From positions 1,736,001 to 1,800,000 of the forward strand of contig SCHM01000002.1 of NCBI GenBank assembly GCA_004123355.1: a DNA stretch of 64,000 nucleotides. The letters are read 5' to 3'. Below, one piece after another: positions 1-12,000 of this stretch (positions are counted from its first letter, which is position 1; each line of letters begins with the position of its first letter). The notes beneath the pieces are model-generated. The model saw only the letters and a program-made list of their open reading frames with translations. It had not been told where the DNA came from and made no database searches. Position numbers and translations under genes: made by a program. This stretch comes from Amphirosellinia nigrospora. Its lineage: Eukaryota > Ascomycota > Sordariomycetes > Xylariales > Xylariaceae.

Positions 1-2792
1 GAAGATCGGGTTTCAAGTTGTCATTACACTGAAAGACTATACTGGCAAGGTCGTCGCACAGGAAATCTCATCGTCAATCATGATCACTGACGATCATAAG
101 ACCCCCCCGGTGCATGCTGGCCCCACGCCCACGCCACAACAACTACATCAACATCAGTCGCCACAGCCTCATTCTCAACCCCCAGTTACCAATGGATTGA
201 CAATTCCTTTGCAAGCGGGCGTTTCTCAGCCGGTTATGACACATACAACCCCAATTCAGCCCAGAGGAATACAACCACTAACATCATTCCGGCCGAATTC
301 TAGAGATAGTCCTTCACTCCCTTTCCGTCATACCCATTCTATGTGTGATATTCAAACCCAGGGACAAAGCTTCCCGTTAAATATGCCCTCCCTCCCCAAT
401 ACAAGCACTTCACAGCCTACGACAATGGTAGCGACACCACATAATCTCTCACGGCAAACCTCGCCAATGAGCCCCATAGGCCCAGGAAGTAGGAAAAGAA
501 AAGCCAGTGTTATTGGAATAAGACCTGGAGACCTAGTTATGACGAAATTGGAACCAACGGTGCCTTCCAATGTTCAGAATGATTCTACCATGGTCTCCCC
601 AGGAACCTCACCTTTCACCGCGCGTGTTGGGCAACTGGGCGTGAATCTGGAGTACTCAAACGAAGAACGGCACATGCTTAATAATGTATCACAGCAGGTT
701 GGTGGCGGACCACCAACCCAAAATAACAGTGGCATGGAACCATTCCAGTTCGCTGGAATTAAAAATCGGTCTATGAACCTACTACAGACTGCCAACCAAC
801 TGTACTCCGCTCCAGTGTCTGCACACCCAGCCGTGCCCCAGCCCAAACCAGCTGCGTCCCGATCCCAAAGCTTGCAACATCCCCAACGCCCTCAGCATTT
901 CAATCACGAACTTTCAGTACCACCACCCACTATCCATAGGGTCATCCCCGGTGAAGGACCGAAATGTGGGGGAGTTGAGATTACTATTCTCGGTAGTCAC
1001 TTCACTAACGATGGTCTGGAAGTGTATTTCGGGACGCAAAAGGCTACAACCACGACATTTTGGGAGAACAATCCCTTGTATGCCTACTTCCACCATCACC
1101 TAATGCTGCGACTGTGCCGGTGACGATTAAGCAACCAGGAAGGTGGCCGACTATGCAACCACAACCACAACCTCCCAGGCTCTTTACATACAAAGATGAC
1201 GACGAAGACCAGCTTATTCGTAGTGCGTTAGAAGTGTTAGCGGGTCATTACGGAAGTTCAGTGACAGATCCTACAAGTTTTGCAAGGAGTATCTTGCTTT
1301 CACATACCACCGCGTCTGGTTCAAGCAATCATGGTTCCCACACTAACAATGTCAATGGTGCATTCACTTCCTTTAGTCTAGGTACTGGGGAGGCGGCGGA
1401 AGCCAATCTACTTCGAATTCTTGATTTAATGGATCAAGCAGGTCCTCCCAAGGCTCGAATTGATCTTCGGCGATCTAGTGGGCAGACCATGCTACATCGT
1501 GCATGTTCTCTGGGTTTCATCCGGTTTGTTGCCGGCCTACTATTTCGTGGCGCCAACGTGCATATCCAGGACAATGGCGGTTTTACTGCACTTCATATGG
1601 CGGCAATGAATGATCACCCTGAAGTTGTACGTCAACTTATTGCTAAAGGGGCTGATCGGGATATGCCTTCCTTCTCTGGCCTCACACCTCTGGATGTCGC
1701 CAGGTCCCGGTCTGTCCGTCGAAATTTACAACAAGCCGAAAACGATTTCCGTTCTCGGAGCGTCGATCTACGACGCCGCAGTCGAGCTAGCAGTTCAGAT
1801 CCGTCCTTAGAATATTCTACAGTAACGCCAACGCACCGCCGAGGATTTCCGTCTGGTAATCTCGATACAGCAACAACCACTAACGACGACTCTTCTGAAG
1901 AGCCTACCACCGAGGAAGACGTTGACTGGCTTGATGCGAGAAAGGCTAGCTTTGTTGAACCACGTCGTCGATCTACTGTGAAATCATCAGTCGTTAATGA
2001 GGCAAATGAACGCCAACCTTCTCCAAACCCCACGATGGCAGCCATTCGGGAGCAATTCGCAACCCAACTACAACAGCTCCAGCACACCATGACAATGCAT
2101 TTTCAAAACATACAACAATTCCAAATGCCTAATATCCCACAGATCCCCAACAGTTATCAAGCTTATTTGCAGTCAGCCCCAGTCATGCAACGCATCACTT
2201 CCCTTGTTCCCAATATGCGTGGTCAACGACAAGGTCATACAGATGATGACACAACCAACCCCACTGATAGCAAGCGGGGAGTCTTTCCATTTTTTGGAAA
2301 CAAAGACTCCCCCCTGCTATGAGGAGATTTTCCCGCAGAAGGATTTGGACATCAAACAATCATCAGCTGCTCAAGCTGCGGCGGAGGCTGAAGCAGATAC
2401 TAAATGTGCTGCCCTGTTTGATCAAAATTTGGCGGAGACATCACAAACTCAAGAAGTTCCTACTTTACTCCAGATCGGACGCAAACATCTGATTACCAAG
2501 GAACAACAGGAGACCCTTCAGCGAGCACACGCTCAGAGGCTTAAGGCTGGCAGCAGCGACAAAATGCTGTGGTTTGTTTGGGTACGTATCCCACCATTCC
2601 AGAAACATACATCTCAGGCTAATGAAGACGTAGATTCCAATATTAATATTTGTTCTTGGGGCCATGCTCTGGAGCGGTGCTCCATCCCTTGTTTCTGGCA
2701 CGACAAGTGTAGTAAAAACCTTGAGTAGCCTTGTCGCCAACCCACGAGAGATCAGTACCAGAGTGCGCAATATTGTCCTGGAACTAACTTAG
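1..2792 (+). CDS. mga2: Mga2/Spt23-like ER-anchored transcription factor (5' end off window)
   Basis: Membrane-bound activator of the Mga2/Spt23 family. In yeast these sit in the ER membrane and, once released by processing, switch on the OLE1 fatty-acid desaturase. The reading frame is open from base 2, so the gene starts before the window. Visible in order: a long Pro/Gln/Ser-rich region; an IPT/TIG domain (about 930-1130, GEGPKCGGVEITILGSHF then SLVCLLPPSPNAATVPV); two ankyrin repeats (about 1480-1720, TMLHRACSLGF and FTALHMAAMNDHPEVV); a basic and acidic linker; and a C-terminal membrane segment (WFVW joined to IPILIFVLGAMLW). That segment is made by splicing a 52-bp intron, 2582-2633 (GTACGT...GTAG); the stop is at 2790-2792. 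Two single-base breaks interrupt the frame: one G too few in TTTTGGG near 1059-1064, inside the TIG domain, and one C too many in the C6 run near 2308-2313. Both restored sequences match the family, so consensus error is likelier than gene loss. Confidence 0.9.
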
Positions 2793-3700
2793 TAGCTCAC
2801 ACCAGGATACTAGCTCTTTTCTTGCCGTCAGGTTTATCTATCCTTCATAATCAAATTTTCCTTTGCACATTCTGCACAACGCGGAGACCCTTTCAGACTT
2901 GTATAATTATATGTTCAGCGGCGCTAGCAATCACCATTATTTCCCCTTTCGCCTTCCCTCTCTTAGTTTATAGTGGAACAATTAGAATTTGATGACATGG
3001 TGGGGACCGGGAGGAACAACTACATTCTCCTTCATCATGATGAGGAGACTAGTTTCGTGGATTCGGCCGCAATGAGGAAACCACGACAAGGCAGGTGTTC
3101 AATGGTTATATCACACACATAGTGTGCTCAGAACTTTGTTTTGTACCTCGAGGCATGGGTTTCTTGGGTAGGAAGCACAATGCGTAAGCATTCCTCTGGC
3201 ATCTGCCGGTTTTACTCTTATACTTTCAAGCGAGGTAGATAGATGACCTGCATTAGTTAGAACAGTTTTCGAATGCAGTGGTCTTGGAATACATGTAGTG
3301 CTCTAGGAATGAGAGGCGTCTTTGGCTTCGCGATGGATACTTATTGGAGATCGGTGTAGATCCGGGAGGGCAAACCTTGAGAATTCAAACACTATCCCAT
3401 CTTTTCTCGCCACATGAGCTTGGTGGGTCACGTCAATAAATACTTGTTACTAACCTACACGACTCGCGCCTTCTTAAATAATTCAGCTTCAATCGTAATT
3501 AAGATGTGCAACTAACCAAGGGGAATGAATGGATACTAGTATAAGGACGTTGCAGAATGTAACAGTGATGATCAAAGAAGGCGATTCTTTTCTTATTGAA
3601 TAACAGTAGTATCTAATGTGAGAGTTTTTTTCATCATGATCATGAGCAGGAAGCCTGGGAGTGAAACAAAAACGCCCATGCGATCGAATTGGTTGGTGTC

Positions 3701-3787
3701 CTTTTTTTTTCTGTTGTTTTTTTTCTTCTTCTCACAAGATCGAGAAGGTACAGCGAAACAAAACAAAAAAACCAAAAAAAAAAACAG
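3701..3787. repeat. T-tract/A-tract imperfect inverted repeat
   Basis: A T-rich run containing CTGTTGTTTTTTTTC is followed about 50 bases later by A-rich runs ending AAAAACAGCAG. The two arms pair imperfectly. Lying between convergent genes, it may act in 3' end formation of either or both transcripts; that is inference. Confidence 0.4.
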
Positions 3788-4017
3788 CAGAACTCCGTTT
3801 CCCAGTTCGTAATCTCGTGCACGGTTTATTTTTTTCATGATCATGACTCGTAAAAGAAGAAGGAAAGGCCCCCTCTTTTTTTCCCGTCTCCTTATCCTCG
3901 TGAATTCTACCCATCTCATCGTTCGTAGTGAGTGATCCCAGCACACTTTGTCCGAGCCCTATTGGGGTGTTTCATACGAAGCGTTTTGGGTGTAGGCCGG
4001 TTGGTTTGATGGAGGGG

Positions 4018-4036
4018 TAGATAGATAGATAGATAG
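4018..4036. repeat. GATA tetranucleotide microsatellite
   Basis: About five units of GATA/ATAG in the 3' region of the neighbouring minus-strand gene. Confidence 0.8.
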
Positions 4037-4317
4037 TCAGGAGAAAGAGGGGGAGGAGGAGGGAGGAAAGTGTAAATAACGCCGAATCCGTTACCCATAT
4101 GGCCAACACGTTCCGTCTCCGAAGAGGACGAGACAAAAAAATCAACTCATGACGATCCGATCCAATCAATTCCGTATCCTGCAAAACGCGCCCGACTAAA
4201 GTGTTTCGAGTCAGGGGGCAAGGGACGGTCGATATTCAAACACCTAGAAATCCTTGACTGGTCCAAGGTGACTGGGATGGGGGGAAACGCAAGACACACC
4301 CACCAACCAAGACAATT

Positions 4318-6279
4318 TTACAGAGCGTTTCCTATACGCCATTGATGCAGCTCCTGTTGGTGATGCATCTGGCGCGGTCTGCGGTTCTCGTAGCCGAGAA
4401 TGTCGATATCTCCATCAGCGTCGACGTGGCGCCAATCGTTCTCCTTCCCGCAGTCCTTGCCACTGTCCTCGGACGGGCGGACCGCCAGATCAGGCCGGGA
4501 GCCGCGGTCTTTGAGATGGTACGCCTTCCCGCTGTGGTGCCACCGCTCCGGCGTCAGGGGCATGCTCCTGTTCGCGTCCGCGACGGAGCGCAGCGGCGAG
4601 GGCGAGTGCGCGGGCCGCTTCCGGAGCTTGTTAGGACGCGGGTTCGACGCGATGCGCACCTCGGCCGCCTCCCGCTGCTCCCACTCCCAGTCCCACTGCG
4701 ACCGCGTGCTGTCGGCCGAGTCTCTGTGGATGATGGTGTCTTCCACGGACACGCGCTGCCACTGGCCGAGCGGGTTACGCGAGGGCGTGGTCTGCCGGGT
4801 GCTGCGCGGCGGGACTCTGCTGTCGTCATCATCTGCGCGGGTCCCGGACGAGCCGCGCTGCTGGAGCTGGAGCTGGGCCCGCATCTCCCGCTCGCGCTCC
4901 CGCTCGGCTGCCCGAGTGCGGCCACGGGCTGTCTCCGTGACTGTGTACGAGAATGTCTTGCGCGGACGTCTTGCCCTCGTCGCGGCGGAGATGACTGGCT
5001 CGCGGACGGGCCGTGCACTAGTCCACTCTGTTTGACCTGATGTCATCATGTCTGGCATGGCGGGAGATGGTGAGCGCAGGCGGATGGGACGCTCGTTAGG
5101 ATGCAACGATCCGCCATTTGACACGGAGGGCACAAGGCGGGTCATTCCGTCTGCAGAGGCTTGGTCAAAATAACCCGGCTGTTGGGTCGTGTGCACGGTG
5201 GTGTTGTTCTTGGCATTGTCTTTTTCGTTGAGCTGTGACGATGAACGTAGTTTCTTAGCCACCCTCTTAAGGGGCTGTGTAAAGTACGAGGTGGAGGAAG
5301 AGGCCTGTGGCTCCGGGGTGACAACAGGCGTCTCATCGCCACGAGTCCGCTTCCGGCCACGAAGGGCGTACCGTGAGTCTTTGGTGTGGAGATCTGGGAT
5401 AGAGGGGCGGAATAACGAAGATAGAGAAGTACGCGGCGCGGCTGGTGGTGCCATTGATGGCGCTGCGTAGTCTCGGCTGTTGCGGTCTGTCCGGTTCGGG
5501 CTCGGCATGGGCGATGCTGAACCAGCACGAGCGGCGGCGCGGAGAGAGGATAACCTCAGCGGCGGGCGTGATCTAGGCTTATCATTTTGATCTGTGGGCG
5601 CCATTGGTGGCTGTCGACCACCCATCCCGGCTCCCGATGGTGTTGTGCCGGTCGGAGCAGCATGTCGTGTGGATTGAATGGCGTGGGATTGGAAGAAGCC
5701 CGAGGCCATGAGCTGGTTATACGAGGCCAGAACGTCCTCCCGCGACGGCCGCTCTCCAATGGCGCCTACTCGCGGCTCGGGGAACATCTGAGCGATGTTG
5801 ATCTCGGACTGTGTCCTGCCCGCCTGCTGCAGATAGTTGGGCCGGGGTGGCGGCGGCATGCTCGGGTTCTGCAGAGGCTCCTGCAGGCTGCTGTGCTTCC
5901 TATGCGCATCCGCCTGCGGCTTGGGAGCTGTCGGGCCTCCCCTGTCCCTGTGGAAGAGAGCGTCCTTGACCCGACCGAAGAACCCCATGGATTTCTTGTG
6001 GGTGACGGTGTGTTTCGGCGGCTGCATGTCGGCATGTTGGGACGGCGGTGCGGCCTGGAGCTGACCCGAGGCTGAGAAGGGCCGTCTGCGTGATTCGCGG
6101 GTTGTCGGACGTTCCGCGTAGAATTGAGTCTCGTAGATCTTAAGCTGCTCGGGTCCCAAGAATTGGGCGGGCGGTGCGGCGCTGGTTCTGTCGTTCATGG
6201 AGCCCTCTTGAAACCGCGACGTCGGCGGTCGCGAGCCGCTGCCCGTGCGGGTGGGTGGCCGTCTGAGCTCAGACGCCAT
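4318..6279 (-). CDS. Hypothetical 653-residue disordered protein
   Basis: A single uninterrupted frame of 653 codons, GC-rich compared with its flanks, starting MASELRRPPTRTG and ending HQWRIGNAL. I do not recognise the family. The protein is dominated by Pro, Ser, Arg and Gln and is probably mostly disordered. It has several basic patches that could be nuclear localisation signals (for example RGRKRTRG and KRVAKKLRSSSQ), a charged helical stretch of Arg/Glu (AAEREREREMRAQLQLQQRG), and an acidic DADGDIDILGYENRRPR motif near the C terminus. No membrane segment or signal peptide is visible. It is convergent with the Mga2/Spt23 gene. The large size, codon bias and absence of stops support a real gene; function unknown. 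Confidence 0.8.
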   Translation of the reverse strand: MASELRRPPTRTGSGSRPPTSRFQEGSMNDRTSAAPPAQFLGPEQLKIYETQFYAERPTTRESRRRPFSASGQLQAAPPSQHADMQPPKHTVTHKKSMGFFGRVKDALFHRDRGGPTAPKPQADAHRKHSSLQEPLQNPSMPPPPRPNYLQQAGRTQSEINIAQMFPEPRVGAIGERPSREDVLASYNQLMASGFFQSHAIQSTRHAAPTGTTPSGAGMGGRQPPMAPTDQNDKPRSRPPLRLSSLRAAARAGSASPMPSPNRTDRNSRDYAAPSMAPPAAPRTSLSSLFRPSIPDLHTKDSRYALRGRKRTRGDETPVVTPEPQASSSTSYFTQPLKRVAKKLRSSSQLNEKDNAKNNTTVHTTQQPGYFDQASADGMTRLVPSVSNGGSLHPNERPIRLRSPSPAMPDMMTSGQTEWTSARPVREPVISAATRARRPRKTFSYTVTETARGRTRAAEREREREMRAQLQLQQRGSSGTRADDDDSRVPPRSTRQTTPSRNPLGQWQRVSVEDTIIHRDSADSTRSQWDWEWEQREAAEVRIASNPRPNKLRKRPAHSPSPLRSVADANRSMPLTPERWHHSGKAYHLKDRGSRPDLAVRPSEDSGKDCGKENDWRHVDADGDIDILGYENRRPRQMHHQQELHQWRIGNAL

Positions 6280-7471
6280 GGCGGATACGAGATCCCGTGC
6301 ACGTTGGCGTTGGCGTGGGCGGGAGTGGCTTTTTCTGTGTCTCTCTCTTTCTTGCTTTCTTGCTTGCTGCTTTGCTTCTTCGCGGCTCCGGATGGAGCTG
6401 GAGAACAGGACCTATGCTGTTGGTGGTTGGGTCCTTTTCAGCTTTGGACGAAATAATGTAGCAGTATAGCACAAAACTGATTCTTGGAGTAGGGAGTTAA
6501 TGATGGCTTTGTTGCGGTGAGCTAGGGGTATATGTTTGACTCGATTGGGCACGGACATGTAAATATGGTTGGGGGGCAACCGCTAACGAGTTAGGCCAAT
6601 CCTCCAAAGCCATCACACTATTGGTCACACTAGACTACTATGAGTATGTGCCAACAAGAATGGAGAACGCCAGATGAACTGGCAATCTCAATTGCTTCCT
6701 ACGTATTTCGGTTGCCTCGGCTTGGCATCTTCTAGCATATCCAATCTCCTTGTAGGTATGGTGAGTCGTGTTAGTGGGTGGTGGTAGGCACGTGAATCGG
6801 CCACCCATTCACTGGGTATCAACATTCTGCTTAGTCATGCCTAAGGGAAGTGAAAGGGCGTCGCCCACAGGCACTTATCGTGGGCACTCTCTGAGTTGCA
6901 TCTCCCCCACTCTAGTAAACCTAGACGAGGGCACATTGTATTGATTTAAATATAACAAATTCATCGCGTTGGAGAGGCATCGACATGCCTACTGCACCTC
7001 ATCCGCAAATCAATACCCCAAGAAGCAACCTCTACGTCCTTTTCATCACGCATACATGCGTTCGCTCATTATCCTCATGTGTCGCATGAGAAACAGGAGA
7101 CTAATGCAAAGTGAATAACCACGCCCGCCCCATGTGGCCTGTGGATGCCGAGCCGTCTCAACCCGGCTCCTCGCCCCAAACCTGACATAGGAAAAGCCGA
7201 CCGGTGTTCTAACCTGTGATGCCTATATTTTGGCCCGGTGTGTATATGGGGCTTCAGATAGCGGGGCCGATATCAGAAGAGAAGAAATGAAAAAAGAACG
7301 CTCCCCGCCTTGGTATGGAACACACAGCGCGCGGGGTTAACCCAAACCCGAACCTTCGAAACGCCAATACCCCCTTAACCCAGATATGTAGCCCCTTTAG
7401 GTACGCTGACTTGTGTGAACCGTTTTAATGAAGAATGCAAGGAAGAAATAAGTATGTGCACGCTAGAGTAT
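6280..7471. other. Intergenic region between hypothetical gene and veA, no gene seen
   Basis: Upstream region of the minus-strand 653-residue protein gene and downstream region of veA. It begins with a CT/TTTC-rich stretch close to the start codon on the left (6330-6380), typical of fungal 5' leaders. I see no coding frame. Confidence 0.5.
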
Positions 7472-9021
7472 TTATGACAACCAGAGATGTGATGGGGGAA
7501 ATGCCCGCTTGCCGTCTGCCCTCGTGTAACTGGAGGACGCTGGATAGATAGGCTGCATGGGTAAACGATCGCCTCGAACATCGCGCATTTGCTGCTGATG
7601 TACCGGGAAGGATTCATCAGCCGACCGTTTCATTTGCCGACTTTCCACGTGTGGGTAGAGACCCCCTTCAGCTGATATCCATTATACTCCGAGAAAGTCT
7701 GGGGTTCTGGTGGACTTGGGAGACTGATAGATGGAAGGATAGGACGGGGCGTGTTCTCCATAGATACGTTAGAGCTAATCGATGATCTGGGCTCCGTCAT
7801 CCTGGTTGGTGGTTTCGCCGAGATAAGCGGATATGATGTGGACAGTCTTTTTCCCTCAACTTCAGACTGCTCATATGACGGATATGTAGGATTCGAGTAA
7901 TTGGGTGAGGGTGGCGGCAGATTTACGTTAGGGCCCTGGGGGAAGACAGTCTGCGCGGGGGAGACGGGGGTGGATTGTGGGTTAGAAGCGCTAATAGGCC
8001 CAAAAGATGATGGCTGGGCAAACCCATTCCCACCTCGTCCGAAGTTCAGCAGAGCACCCGCAGTTTCGCTTGTCCGGTACCCCGGTGGGGGTGGTGCAGT
8101 CGTGTAATCGACATTCGAAGGTCGTCGATCGGAAAACGATGTTCGATCTACGCTAGAATTGCTCATGGATCGGGCCCGGTATCCCTCAGGCGTCTGAGTG
8201 CCCCGGCGTTTCGCGTACTCCTCCTCGGCATTGTTGGCATAGTCATCGCCACCAGCAGGCTTCGCGTTGGTGTCCCGTCTTCTCATACGAACATCACGTC
8301 TAATCCGTACACGACAGCCTTGTTCGGCGACAGTCCGACTGAGAGTGGTACTTTCGGTGAGTCCCGGGAATTTCTTGGCGCTAAACACAGTGAAATCCGG
8401 CCGATCTGAGGTCCATTCGGTGGCAGGCATCAGTCGGAAGCTGTGCGCTACCGGATTCCGGTTCGGGGGCGTCCCTATCAAGATCCCCTTCATTCTTGAT
8501 CAACTCGTACAGACTGAATACCAATCGATATCGTCCCTCGTGACGAACAGAGAGATCCGGGAACAGGAAATAACCAGCAGGATCAGGCCGGTCGAGATAA
8601 CAGCAACCTGAGACGGGGAATCCCGTGAGAACGGGAGGCGATGTAGCTGCGGGCGTCTGTACCCTTCCGTGAGCCATAGGACGGGCGTGCTCGAGAGAGG
8701 CATAGCAGAAGAAGTCCACGTTATAGTCAAACGTGATATCCCTGGCCTCCTCAAAGTTCTCGCCTTCATATACCCTCAGGATCACAACTGGCGGAGGATC
8801 AACAGGACGGCGATCGGCAGAAGCTACAATTGGCATTAGATTTTTGTACATGTTGGATGCAGGGGTCATCACCAACACTTCGGTCCAGAACCACAGGCTC
8901 GAGCACGCTCAGGTTGCTGGAGGACCTCGAGCTGATACCACAACTGTCTACCATCCTTCGTGATCCGACGTTCGCGAGAAAATGGTTGCGATTTACCCAG
9001 CCTTGGTTCCGGCGCAGCCAT
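7472..9021 (-). CDS. veA: VeA, velvet-domain regulator of development and secondary metabolism
   Basis: Velvet-domain protein. VeA orthologues enter the nucleus, bind VelB and LaeA, and couple light, sporulation and secondary metabolism. Exon 1 (8877-9021) gives [14 protein letters not shown]... then ITKDGRQL and [15 protein letters not shown] 53-bp intron (8824-8876, branch CTAAT) joins it to [13 protein letters not shown]. The velvet domain continues with [36 protein letters not shown] and [14 protein letters not shown], then [18 protein letters not shown], which contains the NLS region. The C-terminal half is Pro/Ser-rich (PEST-like) and ends [11 protein letters not shown], the usual VeA tail. 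About 498 residues, slightly short of the roughly 550 usual. I chose ATG 9021 because TCTAACCTGGCCAG just upstream resembles the end of a leader intron; ATG 9057 is the alternative. Two breaks: an extra base near 8397-8404 (DLRS/PDFTVF) and one C/G too few in the run 7662-7666 before [10 protein letters not shown]. Confidence 0.92.
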
Positions 9022-12000
9022 CATACTGGCCAGGTTAGAGTCGGGCTGTAATGTCATGTTAGTTCGTTGTTCACTGCTCAGATACGCCGCGACGCATTAT
9101 TCTGCCGCCGTCATTCTCGGTCTATCCAGTGCAATCGGGACCGGGGACTAGGTGATAGCTTACCTGTATGGAAAGCATGATCGGTCCGTTCCAATGGTCG
9201 AAGCGTCCGTTCGCGATCGTCGCCTTGGCCCAAGCTGGACTGGGGTATCTAGTCGTCGAGAAGAGACCGGTGGCGGAATGTGCAAATTTCGAGTCAAGAG
9301 ATAATATGTTTATACAATGTGCGAGGGGCAAACGAGCCGCGAGGACCGTCGTGCTGGGTCGTAGTCAAAGCTTATTTGGTGTTGGGCTATTCTGGGCGTA
9401 GAGCTGACTCGTTCAGCGTGATGCAGTTCGCAACTAGGCAACCTTAACACATTTCCCGGGTCGAGGCAAGATACATCAGGCGAAAGCAGCTCGGAGCGAA
9501 CGTTAAAAGACTCGAGGCGTCGGGGCCTGCAAAAAGAGAGGTAAACAGGGTTGGCGAGGGCGGGAAAAGAGCCGGACAGCGACAAAATCCTCAAACCATT
9601 TGCGAACAGAGAGGTGAAGGGATGGATGGATGGACAGATGAGAAGAGGGTGAGAGTAGTGTAGAATAGTGTAGGAGGACAAGAGAACTAGTCGCATCAAA
9701 AGCGGGCTGGGGAGCAGATGAACGGGCCTGGTTGATTGGATTGGTGACTCTGCCCAGGTGGTTTCTGGAACAAGCAGCAGCCTACGCTAAGTGCAGTTTG
9801 TGTGCGCTATTCACTAGACTACCTACTGGCCCATGCTGTACTATGTGGTACCTCCTGTTCGCTATGCTACGCTATAAGCAGTGGACGGACAGGGGGGGAA
9901 GGGTCCCTGGGACTGAACTGAGAATAAGTCTCGGTAAAATGGAATAATTACCGCACCTCGCTTAATACTTACTACTATACCATGAACGTCGTCGACATAC
10001 CATGAAAGCAGGCCTAGAATCAGGATCAAGACTTAGCTTTATCATGAAGAAAACCATCTCCTTTTCAAACATTGATAGAAGACATCGAGATGCCAGATCT
10101 GGGGCAAAGCCAGCCTCTGTTAGACACCGAGTACGCAGACACGCTCGCTACCTTGCTTTTTTCCCCAGCGAACCCAGTTCCAGTTGGGTGTTCCCGTCTC
10201 GGGGCAGGGTGGAGTGTGTGGATAATACAGTGCGAGAAGAATACAGAAAATGGAGCCCCGGTAGCCTGTCAACTCCCTGTGCCTAGATATCCAGTAAGTA
10301 CGCAAGGGTGCAAGGGTGGTAGGAGATAAGCTTGATCAGATGGCTACTCCAATCAGACGGAATTTTTCAGTGGGGCCTTGCGACACCCATTCTCGTGGGT
10401 GCACCCAAATGTCTCTCACTGATTCGGTCCTGTTTGCATGCCATGGCTAGCCCTTGTCGCTTTCGCCACATCTCGTTGGCCAGTGACTGCCGGCCCACCT
10501 CCTTGCAGGCGCACTAGCCCGATACTATATAAAGTGGGCTAGCGCTGGAGTTTGTGAATCTGTATCCACTACCCGATTGTTTACCGGGCCCGTAGGGTGT
10601 CCTGCAATAGCGACGGAACCGTGGAATCATGTTCCGCAGCGTAGTTGTACCTACCTTGGTTGACGTTAGCACACACATGGCTTGCTGCACAGTACAGGCA
10701 GGCTCACAGGAAGGGAGCCCCCCGACTGGGCGGCGAGGCAGTGTACATTAGGTAGTATAATCCCACCGACGTGGGTTCAGGCCATTCGGTCCAAATTTGC
10801 AGTTCCAACAAATGCGCGTACTATCCATTCTGCTAAGCACGAAGCAACTACCTCAACCCATATTACTATCATGGTTTGAGATGTGATTTGATGCGGAATA
10901 CCTGTGCTAGAGCAAACCTCAGCTACGTCTAGCTTCGGACGAGTGCTCAAATTCACACAAACACTATCTAGTGGCTGTGACGATAGTGGCTATTAGTGTA
11001 GGCAAGCGATGCTCAAAAAAGCATCATTAGTTTCCCAAACGCCGGGGGAGTATACCCCATCTAACCCGCTATGGATAGAGACGCCAGTTATGTGGGGCCA
11101 CCAGACACAGCATTTGAAAACTTGGAATGGGGCAAATTAGTAAATTAGTCCGTGTCCTTGCATCATCTCGTGTCCCATCTTCTGCATCTTCTGCCAGTGG
11201 ACTCCGCGTTCGCCCACCGAGCGCGCTTGCCACGGACAGACCACGGACCCTTAACGGGTAGACCCGAGTCCTTGGGCCGTTATTGCCTTCTATTACAGTA
11301 ACTCTTACGTCTTACTACAGTCTAGTATATTAGCGCCCCGCCTAATAAGTCAATCTTCAATTCATTCCATCCTCCTTTTCATCACATGTTATATAATTAT
11401 GTATACATAATCTAGACGTCAAGAGCCTGGTGCTAACAGGTTGGAAACTGCCCACTTTTGTGTTTGTTATCCGTCTGCGCTAAGTACAAACGGCAATTTG
11501 AAAAGAGAAAAAACTTTGTGCTGCTGCTTGCCTCTCCCTCGACCCGATCTGCCGGGTCTGTCGTGTGCTCATTTCATTTCCAGCTTGTTTCAAGAATAAG
11601 CCCAACTGTGACTTGAGACTTATCGCAGTAACCTGTACACCTAGTACTAACAATCATCATCATCGTCGGTAACACACATTAGCTCATGGCCGATACGGAA
11701 CTCTATACCATGTGCTCGGATTGGTCAGGGCCATCAGAATTCGAGGTGACGTTGCAGGTGCCATAATTATCCAAACCGCGGGCCGGTAAGAAGCACGAGC
11801 ACCGTCGCTACGATCTGTAATATCTTCTTTCCCCGGTCTCGCGGCGCTCTAGATCCTACGGATCCCTACAGATGATACGGTTAAGTAGCTAATTACAGTC
11901 CTGGCATGGTACATAGTGTACGCTAATTAGTATTAGTACCGGTATTCATAGAATCAAGCAAAGCGGGCAAAATGCAAAAGAGGTAAATTGCAAAGCAGGC

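Larger units (their letters stand above)
2793..4317. other. Convergent 3' intergenic region, no gene
   Basis: The gene to the left ends here on the plus strand and the gene to the right ends here on the minus strand, so this 1.5 kb holds two 3' regions. I see no coding frame with coding character. It contains a T-rich tract followed by an A-rich tract (about 3701-3787) that can fold back, and a GATA microsatellite at 4018-4036. Confidence 0.6.

Noticed and set aside
3593-3946. Overlapping minus and plus frames of Lys/Phe-rich sequence
   Set aside because: Derived from A and T homopolymers in the convergent 3' region.
4342-5040. Long plus-strand frames opposite the 653-residue gene
   Set aside because: GC-rich antisense shadows; the minus-strand frame is longer, starts with ATG and has consistent composition.
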